Shown: positions 36,886 to 47,450, numbered from the stretch's first letter. The stretch is 64,000 nt of DNA from Rosa chinensis (GCF_002994745.2 NC_037092.1:841501-905500), one strand, 5' to 3'. Program-made: numbers and translations. The notes: generated by a model from the letters alone, not told the origin.

Positions 36886-38779
36886 ATGGAGGGAGTTGGG
36901 GCCCGGACGGGTCGAACCTCGACCCGCTACGGACCAGCCACGGTGTTCAATGGCCCGGTCAGGAAGTGGAAGAAGAAGTGGGTCCACGTAGCTCCTCCTC
37001 CTCATCACACCTCTCACTCCCATCAGATTAACGCCCACAACCACAGCAATGGCACCACCCCTAACGGTAATAACGGTTCCCACCTCCTTCTTTTCAAGTG
37101 GGCCCCTATCACCCAAAGCCAAAACGCTGCTGCCGCCAATGGCAGCGCCGCCACTAACTATGACAAGGTGGATGAGGTGGAGGAGCCGCCTCGCCGCAGA
37201 TTCAAATACATTCCGGTAATTCGAGTTTGGTTTTTATTAGTGTTCTTGTGGGTGTTTGGTTTTGTCGGAAAGTGTTGGGCTTGTTTATGATTGTGTTGGA
37301 TTTTGTGGGGTTTAATGATTTTAGGTTTTTTGTTTGCTTAGACAGTAAATTTTTGTTCTTTAGTATTGTTGGTGTTTGGGTTTTACTAGGGAGGTGAATT
37401 TTGAGTTGTTAAGGTGATCTGAATTGTTTGGGGTTTGGTGGTGTTGATAATGCAGTTTTTGTTATGTAATGTTCACATTCATGGTTTGAAATCGACAGTT
37501 AATGTTGGAGCGAGGGGACATTGTAGTAAGATTGAAGAGTTGTTGTGTTTTTCGTGTTGTGATTTACTTGAGGTGCATCGAGATGATTGAGGTTGTAAGA
37601 ATGTGATAGCTGAAGCTGAATGAGGTTGTCTAGTTTGAATAAGATAACATGTTCAAGTGTTGCAGCGATGATAATACGCAATTAGAATATATGGGAGTCA
37701 AGAGTTACTAATTCTATTTTGCTTTTGGGTTCCTTTTGGTAGTTCTTTGAACTTTATTAGAAATTTGGAAAGACTTTTGAGATATATAGCCTGCTTGTTT
37801 GTGAATGCACATAACTAAGACTCGGTTAAAAAATTGATTCGTGAGTGTTGGGAAGATCAAATGGATTCTGACATATTAAGGTTATTTGAACTATAGCTTC
37901 TTGAGGGAATAAACCATCTGTTTACCCTGGAAATTTTAGGAAAATACACAGGGAACTGCCCTTTAGTTCTTAGTACTCAAATTCGAGTTTATGATAGTGC
38001 TTGGAAAGAGTACAATTGTCTCATTATTTGAAATCCGCACCTTGCATTTGGGGTCTCAATGGTTGTTCATGTGTTCTAATAGATTGTGGGTGTGGAATAT
38101 GTGCTTTACAAAGGCTAAATCAAACAATAGTAATGATTGCTATTTTGAGTTTATTGTGCAGTAACTGTGCCCCAGATAACTATTCAATTGCATTATTCTG
38201 TATGTTTTGTTGGGGTTTGCGGTTGAAGGATTAACTTTAGCTGTTTCATGTTTAATAAAACAGATTGCTTTATTAGAGGAACAGCAAAATGAGGCTGCAG
38301 AACAGGTTGAAGAAGAAGCTAACTTGATAGATACTGAGACAGCTGAAACAGAGGCAACCGCCAAGGACGAGGGTTTAGTTGAAAAACCTGACATTAATGA
38401 TGTCCCTATGGAAGAAAATCAGGTGAATTGTCTGCCCTTTTATATGTTTGCCTTTCGAGTTCTTGTAGGTAGGACTTCGAGATGTGTAGAAATTTGAGTT
38501 TTTTATTTATTGGGTGGGTGGAATATGGTATTGAGTGATGAATACGGACAGTTGTTTTTGCATGTAGTTACAATTTGGTGGGGTAAACGAAGGTGAACCT
38601 TTATCAGTCCATCTGGACGAAGTAATATTCACTTCCATTCCTGGTTTTATTTTCAGGACAATAATCAGGTAGTATGTCAAGATCTGAATGAAAGCACTTT
38701 AGATTTAAGTTTGGGCTTGAATGGACATGACAGTGATGATGGTTCTGCTATGAAAACTGATCAAACCAGAAAGGGGTAG
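36886..38779 (+). CDS. Plant protein of unknown function with LxLxL (EAR-type) C-terminus
   Basis: There are three coding exons: 36886-37215, 38264-38422 and 38657-38779 (203 residues). The N-terminus has a tight basic motif (TSTRYGPATVFNGPVRKWKK) and then SHLLLFKWAPIT, separated by His/Asn-rich low complexity. The middle (111-163) is acidic and Glu-rich with helix-forming character. The C-terminus has DLNES followed by LDLSLGL (178-184), which fits the LxLxL EAR motif that recruits TOPLESS-type corepressors. A nuclear regulatory role is therefore an inference; no DNA-binding domain is recognised and I do not know the family name. The long first intron (over 1 kb) is typical of regulated plant genes. 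Two decayed copies of its 3' region lie at 47189-47450 and 54409-55110. Confidence 0.82.
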
Positions 38780-38854
38780 TTGCCAGCTGCAGAGGTCATT
38801 GGTTTTTTGACACTGAGAATGTTAATTTCTTGGTGCCGAAATCGATTACAATTC

Positions 38855-39140
38855 TTTGGCACATAGAGAAAGTGAAATGTACTATTAGAATTCTTCATTT
38901 GAATGTTTCATTGTTGAGTGGATTGATTGCAGATTGCACCCATTTGGTATAAGTTGCAATACCCATTTTTTTCAGCATTAAAATGATAGAACCTTTTGTA
39001 ATGGGATTTGACTTTTTAATTTTGAAACAAGATTTATGATAATGTTTATTGTTTATAACACATACAGTACTAAAATTAAGCTGTTAGAGTTAATTAGATG
39101 GAACGCATTCTCAAAAAAAATAAAAAATAAATAAAAAAAG
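38855..39140. repeat. Insert with A-rich end downstream of the EAR-motif gene
   Basis: This segment is absent from the related copy at 54409-55110. There the sequence passes directly from GAAATCGATCGCAATTTTTG to AACCGAGTCTGC. The insert ends in an A-rich tail (39113-39140). It may be a SINE-like or other retroinsertion, or a deletion in the other copy. No clear target duplication. Confidence 0.4.
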
Positions 39141-39773
39141 TCTGAACTGAGTCCGCATGTTTTCAGATTTATGAAGGAAGAGAATGTAGGCTATGTGGAA
39201 TTGACCCAAAAAATAAGTAAATTGCAATGAATTTAACTTTGTTCTTGAAACACTGAACAAAAGTAGTTCCAACATGCTTATCAGAGGGGGAGAATCGCCA
39301 AGGTATGAGTTAAGGAGGGATCATCGGTTAAGCATCAATTCTTGTATAAATTTTAGTCTCGTATGAATTTTAGATGTGAATAATTTTCGATTTACTTTTT
39401 GAACAGAGAAGGACATTGCAAAACTATAGAGTGATACCTTCATTCAAACTTCTTTGGAAATTTATGTTGATAGAAGTGAACAATCACTACCTAAAATACT
39501 AAATGCAAACTAAAATAAGATGCAGCTCAATCTCAACCATGAACATTCATAGATGGCCACAGCCGCAATATGAGTATAGAAAACGCATCACTTTGTAACT
39601 ATGATCAAGTAAACGAAAGTAGATTTATGTAGCCGAAGTGCCAAACTTTATTAAATACTTGCCGACAATTTTTTTTTTTTGGTTACACATGCTGACAATT
39701 TACATCAATAGAAACATCCATTGACGTACAGCATCAGTAGATAGATACATGGATCTTGAGGAAGATCACAGTG

Positions 39774-39953
39774 TCACTTGGACGCCTGGTGGAGGATAAT
39801 GATAGCGGCTACCAGAACCACTGGAATTATGATCAGAATAGCGAAAGATGGTGGGTGCACAGGACCCATCAGCCGTGGCAGAAAAAAGACTGTAACAGCC
39901 ACCACTGAGGCGAGCAGTATCGTGATCATCTTGCAGTCACTCTGGTTATCCAT
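39774..39953 (-). CDS. Small two-helix membrane protein, ARGOS/OSR-like layout
   Basis: This 59-residue frame begins MDNQSDCKMITILLASVVAV. It has two hydrophobic segments, at about 9-26 and 36-54. The linker LPRLMGPVHPPS contains prolines and the C-terminus is HQASK. The TM - proline-rich turn - TM plan is that of the plant OSR (ORGAN SIZE RELATED, ARGOS) proteins, which sit in the ER and affect growth and ethylene response. The linker here lacks the usual run of prolines, so the assignment is tentative. A TATA-like sequence is placed correctly about 100 bases upstream. The short length makes it easy to miss; an alternative is an unrelated small membrane peptide. Confidence 0.5.
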   Translation of the reverse strand: MDNQSDCKMITILLASVVAVTVFFLPRLMGPVHPPSFAILIIIPVVLVAAIIILHQASK

Positions 39954-40048
39954 CCCTTAAACTTCGAACTTCAAAATTCAAACTTGAAACAACGTATGTT
40001 GAATCAAAGTTTCGAAGGAATGAATGAGGAACCCCATGGACGTTGGTG

Positions 40049-40056
40049 TATATATA
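40049..40056 (-). promoter_or_regulatory. Putative TATA box of the small membrane protein gene
   Basis: TATATATA, about 100 bases upstream of the ATG at 39953 on the minus strand. Confidence 0.45.
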
Positions 40057-40199
40057 ATGTTTTCATGGTATCTTTTGGTGTAGGGGCTAGTTAGCGATGC
40101 ATGCAAACTGATTATGTATGTACCCCTTCTCATGTATGTACAGTCGCTTCATTATACGGTTGAAAGAATGCAACTGTTGCCGGAAGGACTGGTGCATCA

Positions 40200-40673
40200 T
40201 GATAAAAACCATATACATGCTCACAATATATGCACACAATCATAAAAGGGATTAAGGCTTAACTTCAGCAATCACTGGCATGGATTCCATCTTATGCTAC
40301 AAACACGAACACTGAATATGACCTTCTGTTACTTACCAACTTGCTTCTCAATGGACAGAACAATATGCAAAATGTCGGTAGTAATCAGGGACCAATTCAT
40401 CTGTATATATAGGAGACTTAACCCTCAAGAAGCTTCCCATTAAAGCTATCCATATCGGTTTAGGTTTCCTAGTTAGATTCTTAATGTAACACTTCATTGT
40501 AATCTTTCTTGCAAACTAAGAATAGGATTACTTACCTTAATGAATAGATACACTGCTTCATTAAGTTACAAGTATTGATTTACTGTTTGTATCCATGTTA
40601 AACTAGGATTGATATTAAGCTAATCATCAATTACTTTATGATGATATGTGTTATGTCCATATTTGATCTTACA
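40200..40673 (-). repeat. 3' LTR of copia element 1
   Basis: 474 bp, TG...CA bounded, next to the polypurine tract. It pairs with 46711-47182. Confidence 0.95.
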
Positions 40674-40684
40674 ATCTCCCCCTT
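40674..40684 (-). other. Polypurine tract of copia element 1
   Basis: The minus strand reads AAGGGGGAGAT immediately before the 3' LTR. In this family it primes plus-strand synthesis. Confidence 0.85.
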
Positions 40685-41287
40685 GGACTCACACATATCA
40701 TGCTCGATGATTTGCACCAGAGAACATCAAAACCTACTTAACTTACTGAAGTGCGCGCCAGATAACAAACTTAAATCGAAAATCCATTCCAACATGGTCA
40801 GATCACAGTTACTTATGCAGAGCAAGAAACAGTATACATTTTAACAAAAATGCAGAGTTTCAAAACCACAAACACAAGCTCCTGCAATCCACATATGTCA
40901 AACCAGAAGTGATACAATATATGTTAATGTGTATCAACAAGTAAACATATATTAGGTCCTACTTTATGTTCTAAAACCAAAAACTCAAGCAAATTTACTG
41001 AACACTGATGGCTTAAAGATATTGCTTGAACCTTAACATCATGCTTCACATGATTTAAGCCATCTGATAGCAAGTATAACTTTAAACACAAAATCGATAA
41101 TTTTCAGAACATTCAACAAAAACTGCAGTAATAACCAAAATCTGAAAATACCTCAAAATTTATTAATAATAAAATCTGTCATTACAAACAAGTTGTGATA
41201 AACAAAATAAAAGATCACAACTAAAACACAAGAACTCAAAAACCTTAGAATTTTAAATGCTCCAACTGGACTAACTCTCTACTGAAC

Positions 41288-44200
41288 CTAAGCATCTAAA
41301 TTAGCTAAAATTCCAATGCTTGCTGTATGTTTCTGGAATGCTGCTACTGACAATGCCTTGGTGAAAGGATCTGCTAGCTGTGAATTTGTGTCAATACTCA
41401 AAACAGCTATTTCACCATGCTTTACTCTTTCTCTAACACTGTAATACTTTAGATCAATATGCTTGGAATTATTTGACCTTTTACTGTTCTTGCTAAAGAA
41501 AACTGCAGCCTCATTGTCACAATAAATTACAAGTGTTCCAGCCACAATGTGACTCAATACTTTGGTCTGCATGAGAAAATTCCTAATCCAAAGTCCTTCA
41601 CACACAGTTTCATATACTGCAATAAATTCAGCTTGCATAGTAGAAGTTGAAACAAGTGTTTGTTTCATGGTTTTCCAAGCAATAGCACCTCCTGCAAGCA
41701 AGAACACATATCCACAAGTGGACTTCTTGGAGTCTGGATAATTCCCTGCAAAATCCGAGTCTGAGAATCCAATGAGTTTCAGATCCTCCACTTGCCTATA
41801 AACTAGCATGTGGTTTTTAGTTCTCTGCAGGTATCTCAACACTTTCTTCCCAGCTACCCAATGTTCATGGCCTGGATTAGATTGGAATCTTGACAAAATC
41901 CCTACTGCAAAAGACAAATCCGGCCTAGTGCAGACTTGTGCATACATGAGACTTCCTACAAGTCTGGCATAAGGCTTTGACTCCATATTTTCTTTCTCAA
42001 CATCACTATTGGGACTTTGCTTCTTGGTTAACTTATCTCCTTTGGACATGGGAACTTCTCCAGCTGCACACTTCTCCATACCAAATCTCTTTAAAATTTT
42101 GGTAACATAATTCTGTTGAGACAAACCAAGTAGTCTCTGTGCCCTATCTCTTTTAATCTCAATACCTAGTACATAGGATGCTTCTCCTAAGTCTTTCATG
42201 TCAAAATTCCTTGACAGAAAACTCTTGGTATCTTTAAGCAATTTAATGTTACTGCTAGCCAAAAGTATATCATCCACATAGAGTACCAGAAAAATAAAAT
42301 TGTTCCCAACAGTCTTCAAATAAACACACTCATCAACAAGATTTTCTGTAAATCCAAGAGTAGAAATCACAGAATCAAATTTCTTGTACCACTGTCTAGA
42401 AGCTTGTTTTAGGCCATAAATTGATTTTCTTAACTTACACACTAAGTTTTCACTTCCAGCTTGTACAAACCCTTCTGGCTGCCTCATATAAATCACTTCA
42501 TCTAGTTCACCATTCAAGAAAACTGTTTTAACATCCATCTGGTGCAGCTCCATATCAAAATGAGCCACCAAAGCCATGATTATCCTAAACGAGTCTTTTG
42601 TAGAAACTGGAGAAAAAGTCTCAGTAAAATCAATGCCTTCCTTCTGTGTAAAACCTTTGGCAACTAATCTTGCTTTATGTCTCTCTACGTTGCCATTTGC
42701 ATCTCTTTTGGTTTTGAAAACCCATTTACAACCTATAGGCTTCTGGTTGGGGTCAGGTTCAACTAATTCCCAAACTGCATTTTGACTCATGGAATTAATT
42801 TCTGCTTCCATTGCTTGCTGCCATTGATGAGATTCACTACTTTCAATGGCCTGATTAAATGTATTTGGATCATTGTCCTCTGCACAGTCCATTTCAATTT
42901 TTGCTTCTTGCAGATAAACAATGTAGTCACTCTCTTCCCCCCCATAAGTTGGTTTTCTTGCTCTCTGTGATCTTCTAGGCTGAGCCACTGGAGGATGGTG
43001 AGGTTCAGTTACTTGATTAGTTACGTGGTCAGTTACTTGACCAGGAACAGTTACTTGGTCAGTTACATGGGCAGTGACTTGACCAGACACAGTTACTTGG
43101 TCAGTGACATGGGCAGTAACTTGACCAGGCACAGTTACTTGGTCAGTGACATGGGCAGTGACTTGATCAGTGACATGGTCAGTGACTTGGTCAGTGACAT
43201 GGTCAGTTACGTGATCAGTGACATGATCAGTTACATCTTGTTTTACACTTATATTCTCATCTGACACAATTTCCTCAAAATCTGAGGTTAAATCCTCAAG
43301 GTTTGTATTGTGAACTTTTTCACTTAGAAACTTTACTTGATGTGTTTCAAAAATTCTAGGTGAATGATGAGCAGAATATAATTTATAGCTTTTAGATTTA
43401 TCTGGATAACCTATAAAATAGCAACTAACAGTTTTGGGGTCAAGTTTATTCAAGCTTGGATTATAAATCCTAGCTTCTGCATGACATCCCCAAACATGAC
43501 AGTGATGAAGACTAGGTTTCCTGCCACACCAAAGCTCAAAAGCAGTATTTTCTATGGCTTTGCTAGGTGTCCTATTGCAAATATAATTTGCAGTTTTTAA
43601 AGCCTCACCCCACAGAAATTTAGGCAAACCAGTTGTACACATCATACATCTAACCATGTTCAAAAGAGTCCTATTCTTTCTCTCTGCAACACCATTCTGT
43701 TGTGAATTATAGGGTGTTGTGTATTGAGCTTTAATTCCATTGTCTTGCAAAAACAAGGCAAATGGACCCTTTTGTTGGCCGGATTCAGTGTACTTTCCAT
43801 AGAACTCTCCCCCTCTATCTGACCTCACTGTTTTGATTTTCTTTTCCAGTTGATTTTCTACCTCAGACTTAAAGATTTGAAAGGCTTTCAATGCTTGTGC
43901 CTTTTCTGAAAGTAGATAAATATAACTGTATCTAGAAAAGTCATCAATGAATGTGATAAAATACACATTCCCACAGATAGTTTGATGCCTAAATGGTCCA
44001 CATATATCAGTGTGTATGAGTTCTAATAAATTTTGGCTTCTATATGCAGTCTTCTTTCTAGTATTAGTTATTTTTCCCTTAAAGCATTCAACACAGTCTG
44101 TTAGATCAGAAAAATCAAGTTCATTTAGGATGTTGTTTTTCACCAAAATTTTCAGTCTCTCTTTTGAAACATGGCCAAGTCTTCTATGCCATAAAAATGC

Positions 44201-44935
44201 AGACTTTTCATTTAGTTTGGTTCTTTTAACACCTGTTAAAGTGTTAGTACTGTTTGTGTTATTTTCAACAAGTAAAATTTCTTGTTGAGCCATTGAACAA
44301 TTTAACTGTAAATAATCATTCATAATAATACCAGAAACAATTTGAACAGAATTTTTAGAAATAAGAATTCCATTACTATCCATAACAAGTCTACAACCAG
44401 ATTTTACTAAAAGAGAAACCGAAACCAAATTCCTTCTCATGGAAGGTACATAAAAAACATTGTCCAAAACTAACAATTTTCCTAATCCTAAATCGAGCTT
44501 TAAGGTTCCAATAGCCTTGACTGCCACTCTCATGCCATTGCCTACACACAGGTTCACTTCATCACTTTTTGGGATTCTCCTCCTTATGAATCCCTGCAAA
44601 GAATTAGTAATATGAATAGGTGAGCCTGAATCTATCCACCAAGACTGTGGTTCAACATTTATAAGATTAATTTCTAAAGAAAAAACTGTATTAGAAAAAA
44701 TCTTACCCTTTTTGGCTAACCAATTTTTATAGCCAGTGCAGTCCTTTTTCATGTGTCCTACTCTTTTGCAAAAGTAGCACTTGAACCTAAATGGCCTATT
44801 TTCCTTGGCCACTGCAGCTGTTGAACTCTTAGTTATGGCTTTGATAGGCTTGAGCTTATTTTGGGGCTTTTTCCTTTTAGGCTTCTCAATGAGGTTAATG
44901 GTTGTAGCAGGTTCCTTTTCTTCCTTGATCCTAGA
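41288..44935 (-). CDS. Copia 1 pol polyprotein (protease, integrase, RT, RNase H)
   Basis: The frame is open from just after the gag stop to 41288; the first Met is at 44812 (1174 residues from there). Domains in order: CCHC knuckle CYFCKRVGHMKKDC; aspartic protease WWIDSGSP; GAG-preintegrase and integrase (HRRLGHVSK, HTDICGPF, DDFSRYSY, RSDRGGEFYG, NGVAERKNRT); a linker with four-residue VTDH/VTDQ repeats at 43006-43240; reverse transcriptase with YVDDILLAS; and RNase H (SDSDFAGNY, CDNEAAV). No stop or shift is visible downstream of the gag stop, so the enzymes look intact. In copia elements these are released from a single Gag-Pol precursor. Confidence 0.93.
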   Translation of the reverse strand, partial: SRIKEEKEPATTINLIEKPKRKKPQNKLKPIKAITKSSTAAVAKENRPFRFKCYFCKRVGHMKKDCTGYKNWLAKKGKIFSNTVFSLEINLINVEPQSWWIDSGSPIHITNSLQGFIRRRIPKSDEVNLCVGNGMRVAVKAIGTLKLDLGLGKLLVLDNVFYVPSMRRNLVSVSLLVKSGCRLVMDSNGILISKNSVQIVSGIIMNDYLQLNCSMAQQEILLVENNTNSTNTLTGVKRTKLNEKSAFLWHRRLGHVSKERLKILVKNNILNELDFSDLTDCVECFKGKITNTRKKTAYRSQNLLELIHTDICGPFRHQTICGNVYFITFIDDFSRYSYIYLLSEKAQALKAFQIFKSEVENQLEKKIKTVRSDRGGEFYGKYTESGQQKGPFALFLQDNGIKAQYTTPYNSQQNGVAERKNRTLLNMVRCMMCTTGLPKFLWGEALKTANYICNRTPSKAIENTAFELWCGRKPSLHHCHVWGCHAEARIYNPSLNKLDPKTVSCYFIGYPDKSKSYKLYSAHHSPRIFETHQVKFLSEKVHNTNLEDLTSDFEEIVSDENISVKQDVTDHVTDHVTDHVTDQVTDHVTDQVTAHVTDQVTVPGQVTAHVTDQVTVSGQVTAHVTDQVTVPGQVTDHVTNQVTEPHHPPVAQPRRSQRARKPTYGGEESDYIVYLQEAKIEMDCAEDNDPNTFNQAIESSESHQWQQAMEAEINSMSQNAVWELVEPDPNQKPIGCKWVFKTKRDANGNVERHKARLVAKGFTQKEGIDFTETFSPVSTKDSFRIIMALVAHFDMELHQMDVKTVFLNGELDEVIYMRQPEGFVQAGSENLVCKLRKSIYGLKQASRQWYKKFDSVISTLGFTENLVDECVYLKTVGNNFIFLVLYVDDILLASSNIKLLKDTKSFLSRNFDMKDLGEASYVLGIEIKRDRAQRLLGLSQQNYVTKILKRFGMEKCAAGEVPMSKGDKLTKKQSPNSDVEKENMESKPYARLVGSLMYAQVCTRPDLSFAVGILSRFQSNPGHEHWVAGKKVLRYLQRTKNHMLVYRQVEDLKLIGFSDSDFAGNYPDSKKSTCGYVFLLAGGAIAWKTMKQTLVSTSTMQAEFIAVYETVCEGLWIRNFLMQTKVLSHIVAGTLVIYCDNEAAVFFSKNSKRSNNSKHIDLKYYSVRERVKHGEIAVLSIDTNSQLADPFTKALSVAAFQKHTASIGILANLDA
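43006..43240 (-). repeat. In-frame 12-bp minisatellite between integrase and RT (copia 1)
   Basis: The units follow GTCAGTKACNTG on the + strand. On the coding strand this is four codons encoding VTDH, VTDQ or VTAH, with occasional VPGQ/VSGQ insertions. About 17-19 units are present. The same 12-mer occurs in the element's leader. Confidence 0.9.
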
Positions 44936-45502
44936 TTATTCATCCACACAGATGGATATAAGTTCATCTAGAGTCCAGTTTCCCTTTTGAGAGTTGTAAC
45001 TGGTCCTAAGATGACTAAAACTGTTAGGCAAGGAATGTAGTGCATAATGCACTACCTGCTCATCCCTAACCCCCATCAAGAGCTCCCTGAGTCTGCCATT
45101 TATATTGATCATCTTCATAATATGCTCTCTAACTCCCCCTGAACCCATGTACTTCAAATCATGAAACTCCTTGGTTAGCCTAGCAGCTTCTGCCTTTTCA
45201 CTTTCTTTAAACTTAGCACCTATGAGTTCCAAAAAATCTGATGCTAGCTCAGGTTCTTCTATACTTCCTCTGACAGTCTTGGACATAGAGGTACGAATGA
45301 GGTTCTTAGCCATTCTATTGGATCTATGCCACTTCTTGTAAAGATCAGTTTCCTTCTTAGTGCTCTTTTCAGTTAACTCTTCAGGTTTGTCCTCAGTGAA
45401 GCAATAGTCTATGTTCTCATGCATTCCCATATAGTTCTCTACAGAATCTAGCCAAGCTCTATAGTTGGTTCCAGTTAGCATCAAGACACTGTTCAAGTTC
45501 AT
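44936..45502 (-). pseudogene. Copia 1 gag N-terminal part, interrupted by a stop
   Basis: Translation most likely starts at MNLNSVLMLTGTNYRAW (45502), matching the start of gag in the second copia element; the frame is open from 45529. The retrotransposon gag domain (UBN2-like: KKWHRSNRMAKNLIRTSMSK ... GSGGVREHIMKM ... LPNSFSHLRTSYNS) is intact up to CVDE, then TAA at 44936-44938. The frame continues directly into the knuckle and pol. The homologous element has sense codons here, so this is a nonsense mutation rather than a designed gag-pol boundary. Confidence 0.85.
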
Positions 45503-45921
45503 GTAAGAGTTACCTAAGGAGCAAAACAAAAATTCGTGTGAGTTCTCAATTTGTAAAGAAAATAACTTTAAGTTTTCTGTGTTTTATTTAGCTTTAAGCA
45601 ACCAAAACAAGAACATACAGAAAACCTAAACAATCCATACTTGCATTCATATCAGTCCATAACCAAAAATAATGTTAAGCAACACTTTTGAGCAGAAGCA
45701 TAACATCCTGGAGTTCTTTATCAATATACCATGTTCAATGAAAACAAGTTATCCAAAGAAATTTATCCACATCTTTAGACAGAAGAAAAATTTCTAAGTA
45801 TCCGTATTTATTTTCATCAAGCACGCATATTGCTGTTTTGTATTCTAAAACCATACTTGACCACTTCTTTGGAAGATAAAACTGAAGCATAGTTTTAAAA
45901 CACAAAACACAATTTCAGTTT

Positions 45922-46031
45922 TGTTACTCGATCAGTTACATGGTCAGTGACCTGACCAGTTACGTGGTCAGTGACCTGACCAGTTACGTGGTCAGTGACC
46001 TGACCAGTTACGTGGTCAGTGACCTGATCAT
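45922..46031 (-). repeat. 12-bp minisatellite in the copia 1 leader (copy A)
   Basis: Alternating GTCAGTGACCTG and ACCAGTTACGTG units, about nine in all, lie upstream of gag. In one frame the minus strand would read VTDHVTGQ repeats, as in pol, but no start codon is apparent. Confidence 0.88.
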
Positions 46032-46336
46032 TGTTTTCTGCCAACATCAATGAAGAATGCTTTGTGCATCATAATCACTTATGCCAACAGAAAACCACAA
46101 AACTCATGAGCTTTTAACTTTATATTCTACCCAGATTCATCCTTGTAAGAAAATTAAGCTCTCGTATCTGTCAATTTTAATTGTGTAAACAAATTCTGGG
46201 AGATTTTTGTTCTTCATGCAATTTTACACAATCACAGATACAATACCATATCATCAATCAATTCATCATGCATATTCAAGCACAATCAAAATTGTTTCGA
46301 TTCCAAGAAACCACAGAACAATCAAGAAATTGTAAA

Positions 46337-46396
46337 TTTCATCCGGTCACCATCTACTCTAACCTAACGCACGCCGGGAATGCAACTAGTGTTCTT
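46337..46396 (-). other. Leader block conserved with copia element 2
   Basis: TTTCATCCGGTCACCATCTA and the nearby GCACGCCGGGAATGC match the block at 62129-62190 with few differences. This is the best-conserved piece that I can see in the non-coding leaders. It may be an RNA packaging or dimerisation signal, which is an inference. Confidence 0.6.
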
Positions 46397-46551
46397 GAGC
46401 ACAATCAAAATTCAATTATCATGCTATGAATCGAAATCAATTTCCATAGAAAAACCTGTTTTTGCTTTTTCCCCAATTTGCTGCTAAAAATCACAGCGGA
46501 AGCGTGAATTTGATAATTAACCAGATGCAGCAATCGACTTAAGTAACTTAC

Positions 46552-46607
46552 TTTGATAAGTTACATGACCAGTTACATGGTCAGTGACTTGGTCAGTTAC
46601 TTGACCC
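46552..46607 (-). repeat. 12-bp minisatellite in the copia 1 leader (copy B)
   Basis: About four units of the same 12-mer (AGTTACATGACC, AGTTACATGGTC, AGTGACTTGGTC, AGTTACTTGACC) lie close to the primer site. A T-run of about 25 lies at 46623-46648. Confidence 0.82.
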
Positions 46608-46696
46608 GTAAAGCAAAAACCCTTTTTTTTTTTTTTTTTTTTTTTTTGTATTTGTTTTGCAAAACCCTAAAACGATTTTGATATATGTGAGCCTAT

Positions 46697-46708
46697 GCTC
46701 TGATACCA
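46697..46708 (-). other. Primer-binding site of copia element 1
   Basis: TGGTATCAGAGC on the minus strand, complementary to the 3' end of initiator Met-tRNA, two bases from the 5' LTR. Confidence 0.9.
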
Positions 46709-46710
46709 AT

Positions 46711-47182
46711 TGATAAAAACCATATACATGCTCACAATATATGCACACAATCATAAAAGGGATTAAGGCTTACCTTCAGCAATCACTGGCATGGATTCCA
46801 TCTTATGCTACAAACACGAACACTGAATATGGCCTTCTATTACTTACCAACTTGCTTCTCAATGGACAGAACAATATGCAAAACGTCGGTAGTAATCAGG
46901 GACCAATTCATCTGTATATAGGAGACTTAACCCTCAAGAAGCTTCCCATTAAAGCTATCCATATCGGTTTAGGTTTCCTAGTTAGATTCTTAATGTAACA
47001 CTTCATTGTAATCTTTCTTGCAGACTAAGAATAGGATTACTTACCTTAATGAATAGATACACTGCTTCATTAAGTTACAAGTATTGATTTACTGTTTGTA
47101 TCCATGTTAAACTAGGATTGATATTAAGCTAATCATCAATTACTTTATGATGATATGTGTTATGTCCATATTTGATCTTACA
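46711..47182 (-). repeat. 5' LTR of copia element 1
   Basis: 472 bp; it differs from the 3' LTR by five substitutions and one 2-bp indel. Confidence 0.95.
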
Positions 47183-47188
47183 CATCAG

Positions 47189-47450
47189 ACCGGAACAAGT
47201 CCATTTCTATAGCAGAAACATTATCACTGTCATGCCATTCAAGCCCAAAGTTAAATCCAAATTACTTTTCATTCAGATGCCAGCTCATATTGTCCCGCAA
47301 ATGAAAATAGAAATGTAATTGAATATTACTGCTGCTAATAGAAGTAATTCAAACCCGATTGACTAACACCAGTCATACTATTGGATTCTCCACCAGCCTA
47401 TTCTATAATTAACCTATCTCTCTTCCGTTGAGAAGCATCAAAATTCTCCT
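47189..47450 (-). pseudogene. Decayed copy (1) of the EAR-motif gene's last exon and flank
   Basis: The minus strand around 47205-47290 resembles exon 3 of the gene at 36886-38779 (GATCTGAATGAAAG-like, then GATTTAACTTTGGGCTTGAA and ATGACAGTGATAATG). The acceptor CAG has become GGG and the frame is broken. The upstream flank matches copy 2 at 55000-55110. Copia element 1 is inserted right at its end. Confidence 0.7.

Larger units (their letters stand above)
40195..47187 (-). mobile_element. Copia LTR retrotransposon 1, near-complete, with 5-bp TSD
   Basis: The element (40200-47182) lies between TSDs CATCA (40195-40199 and 47183-47187). LTRs of 474 and 472 bp begin TG and end CA. Reading on the minus strand: 5' LTR, primer site, a leader of about 1.2 kb, gag, protease, integrase, reverse transcriptase, RNase H, polypurine tract, 3' LTR. 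The integrase-before-RT order makes it copia. The LTRs differ by five substitutions and one 2-bp indel, so the insertion is recent. A single in-frame stop in gag is the only obvious lesion. Confidence 0.96.

Noticed and set aside
43006..43240. Regular repeat array considered as a CRISPR-like array
   Set aside because: Units are contiguous 12-mers without unique spacers, are in frame with pol, and the genome is a plant.
46697..46708. tRNA-like match
   Set aside because: It is the complement of the initiator Met-tRNA 3' end, used as primer site. No tRNA body is present. The same applies to 53322-53333 and 62664-62675.
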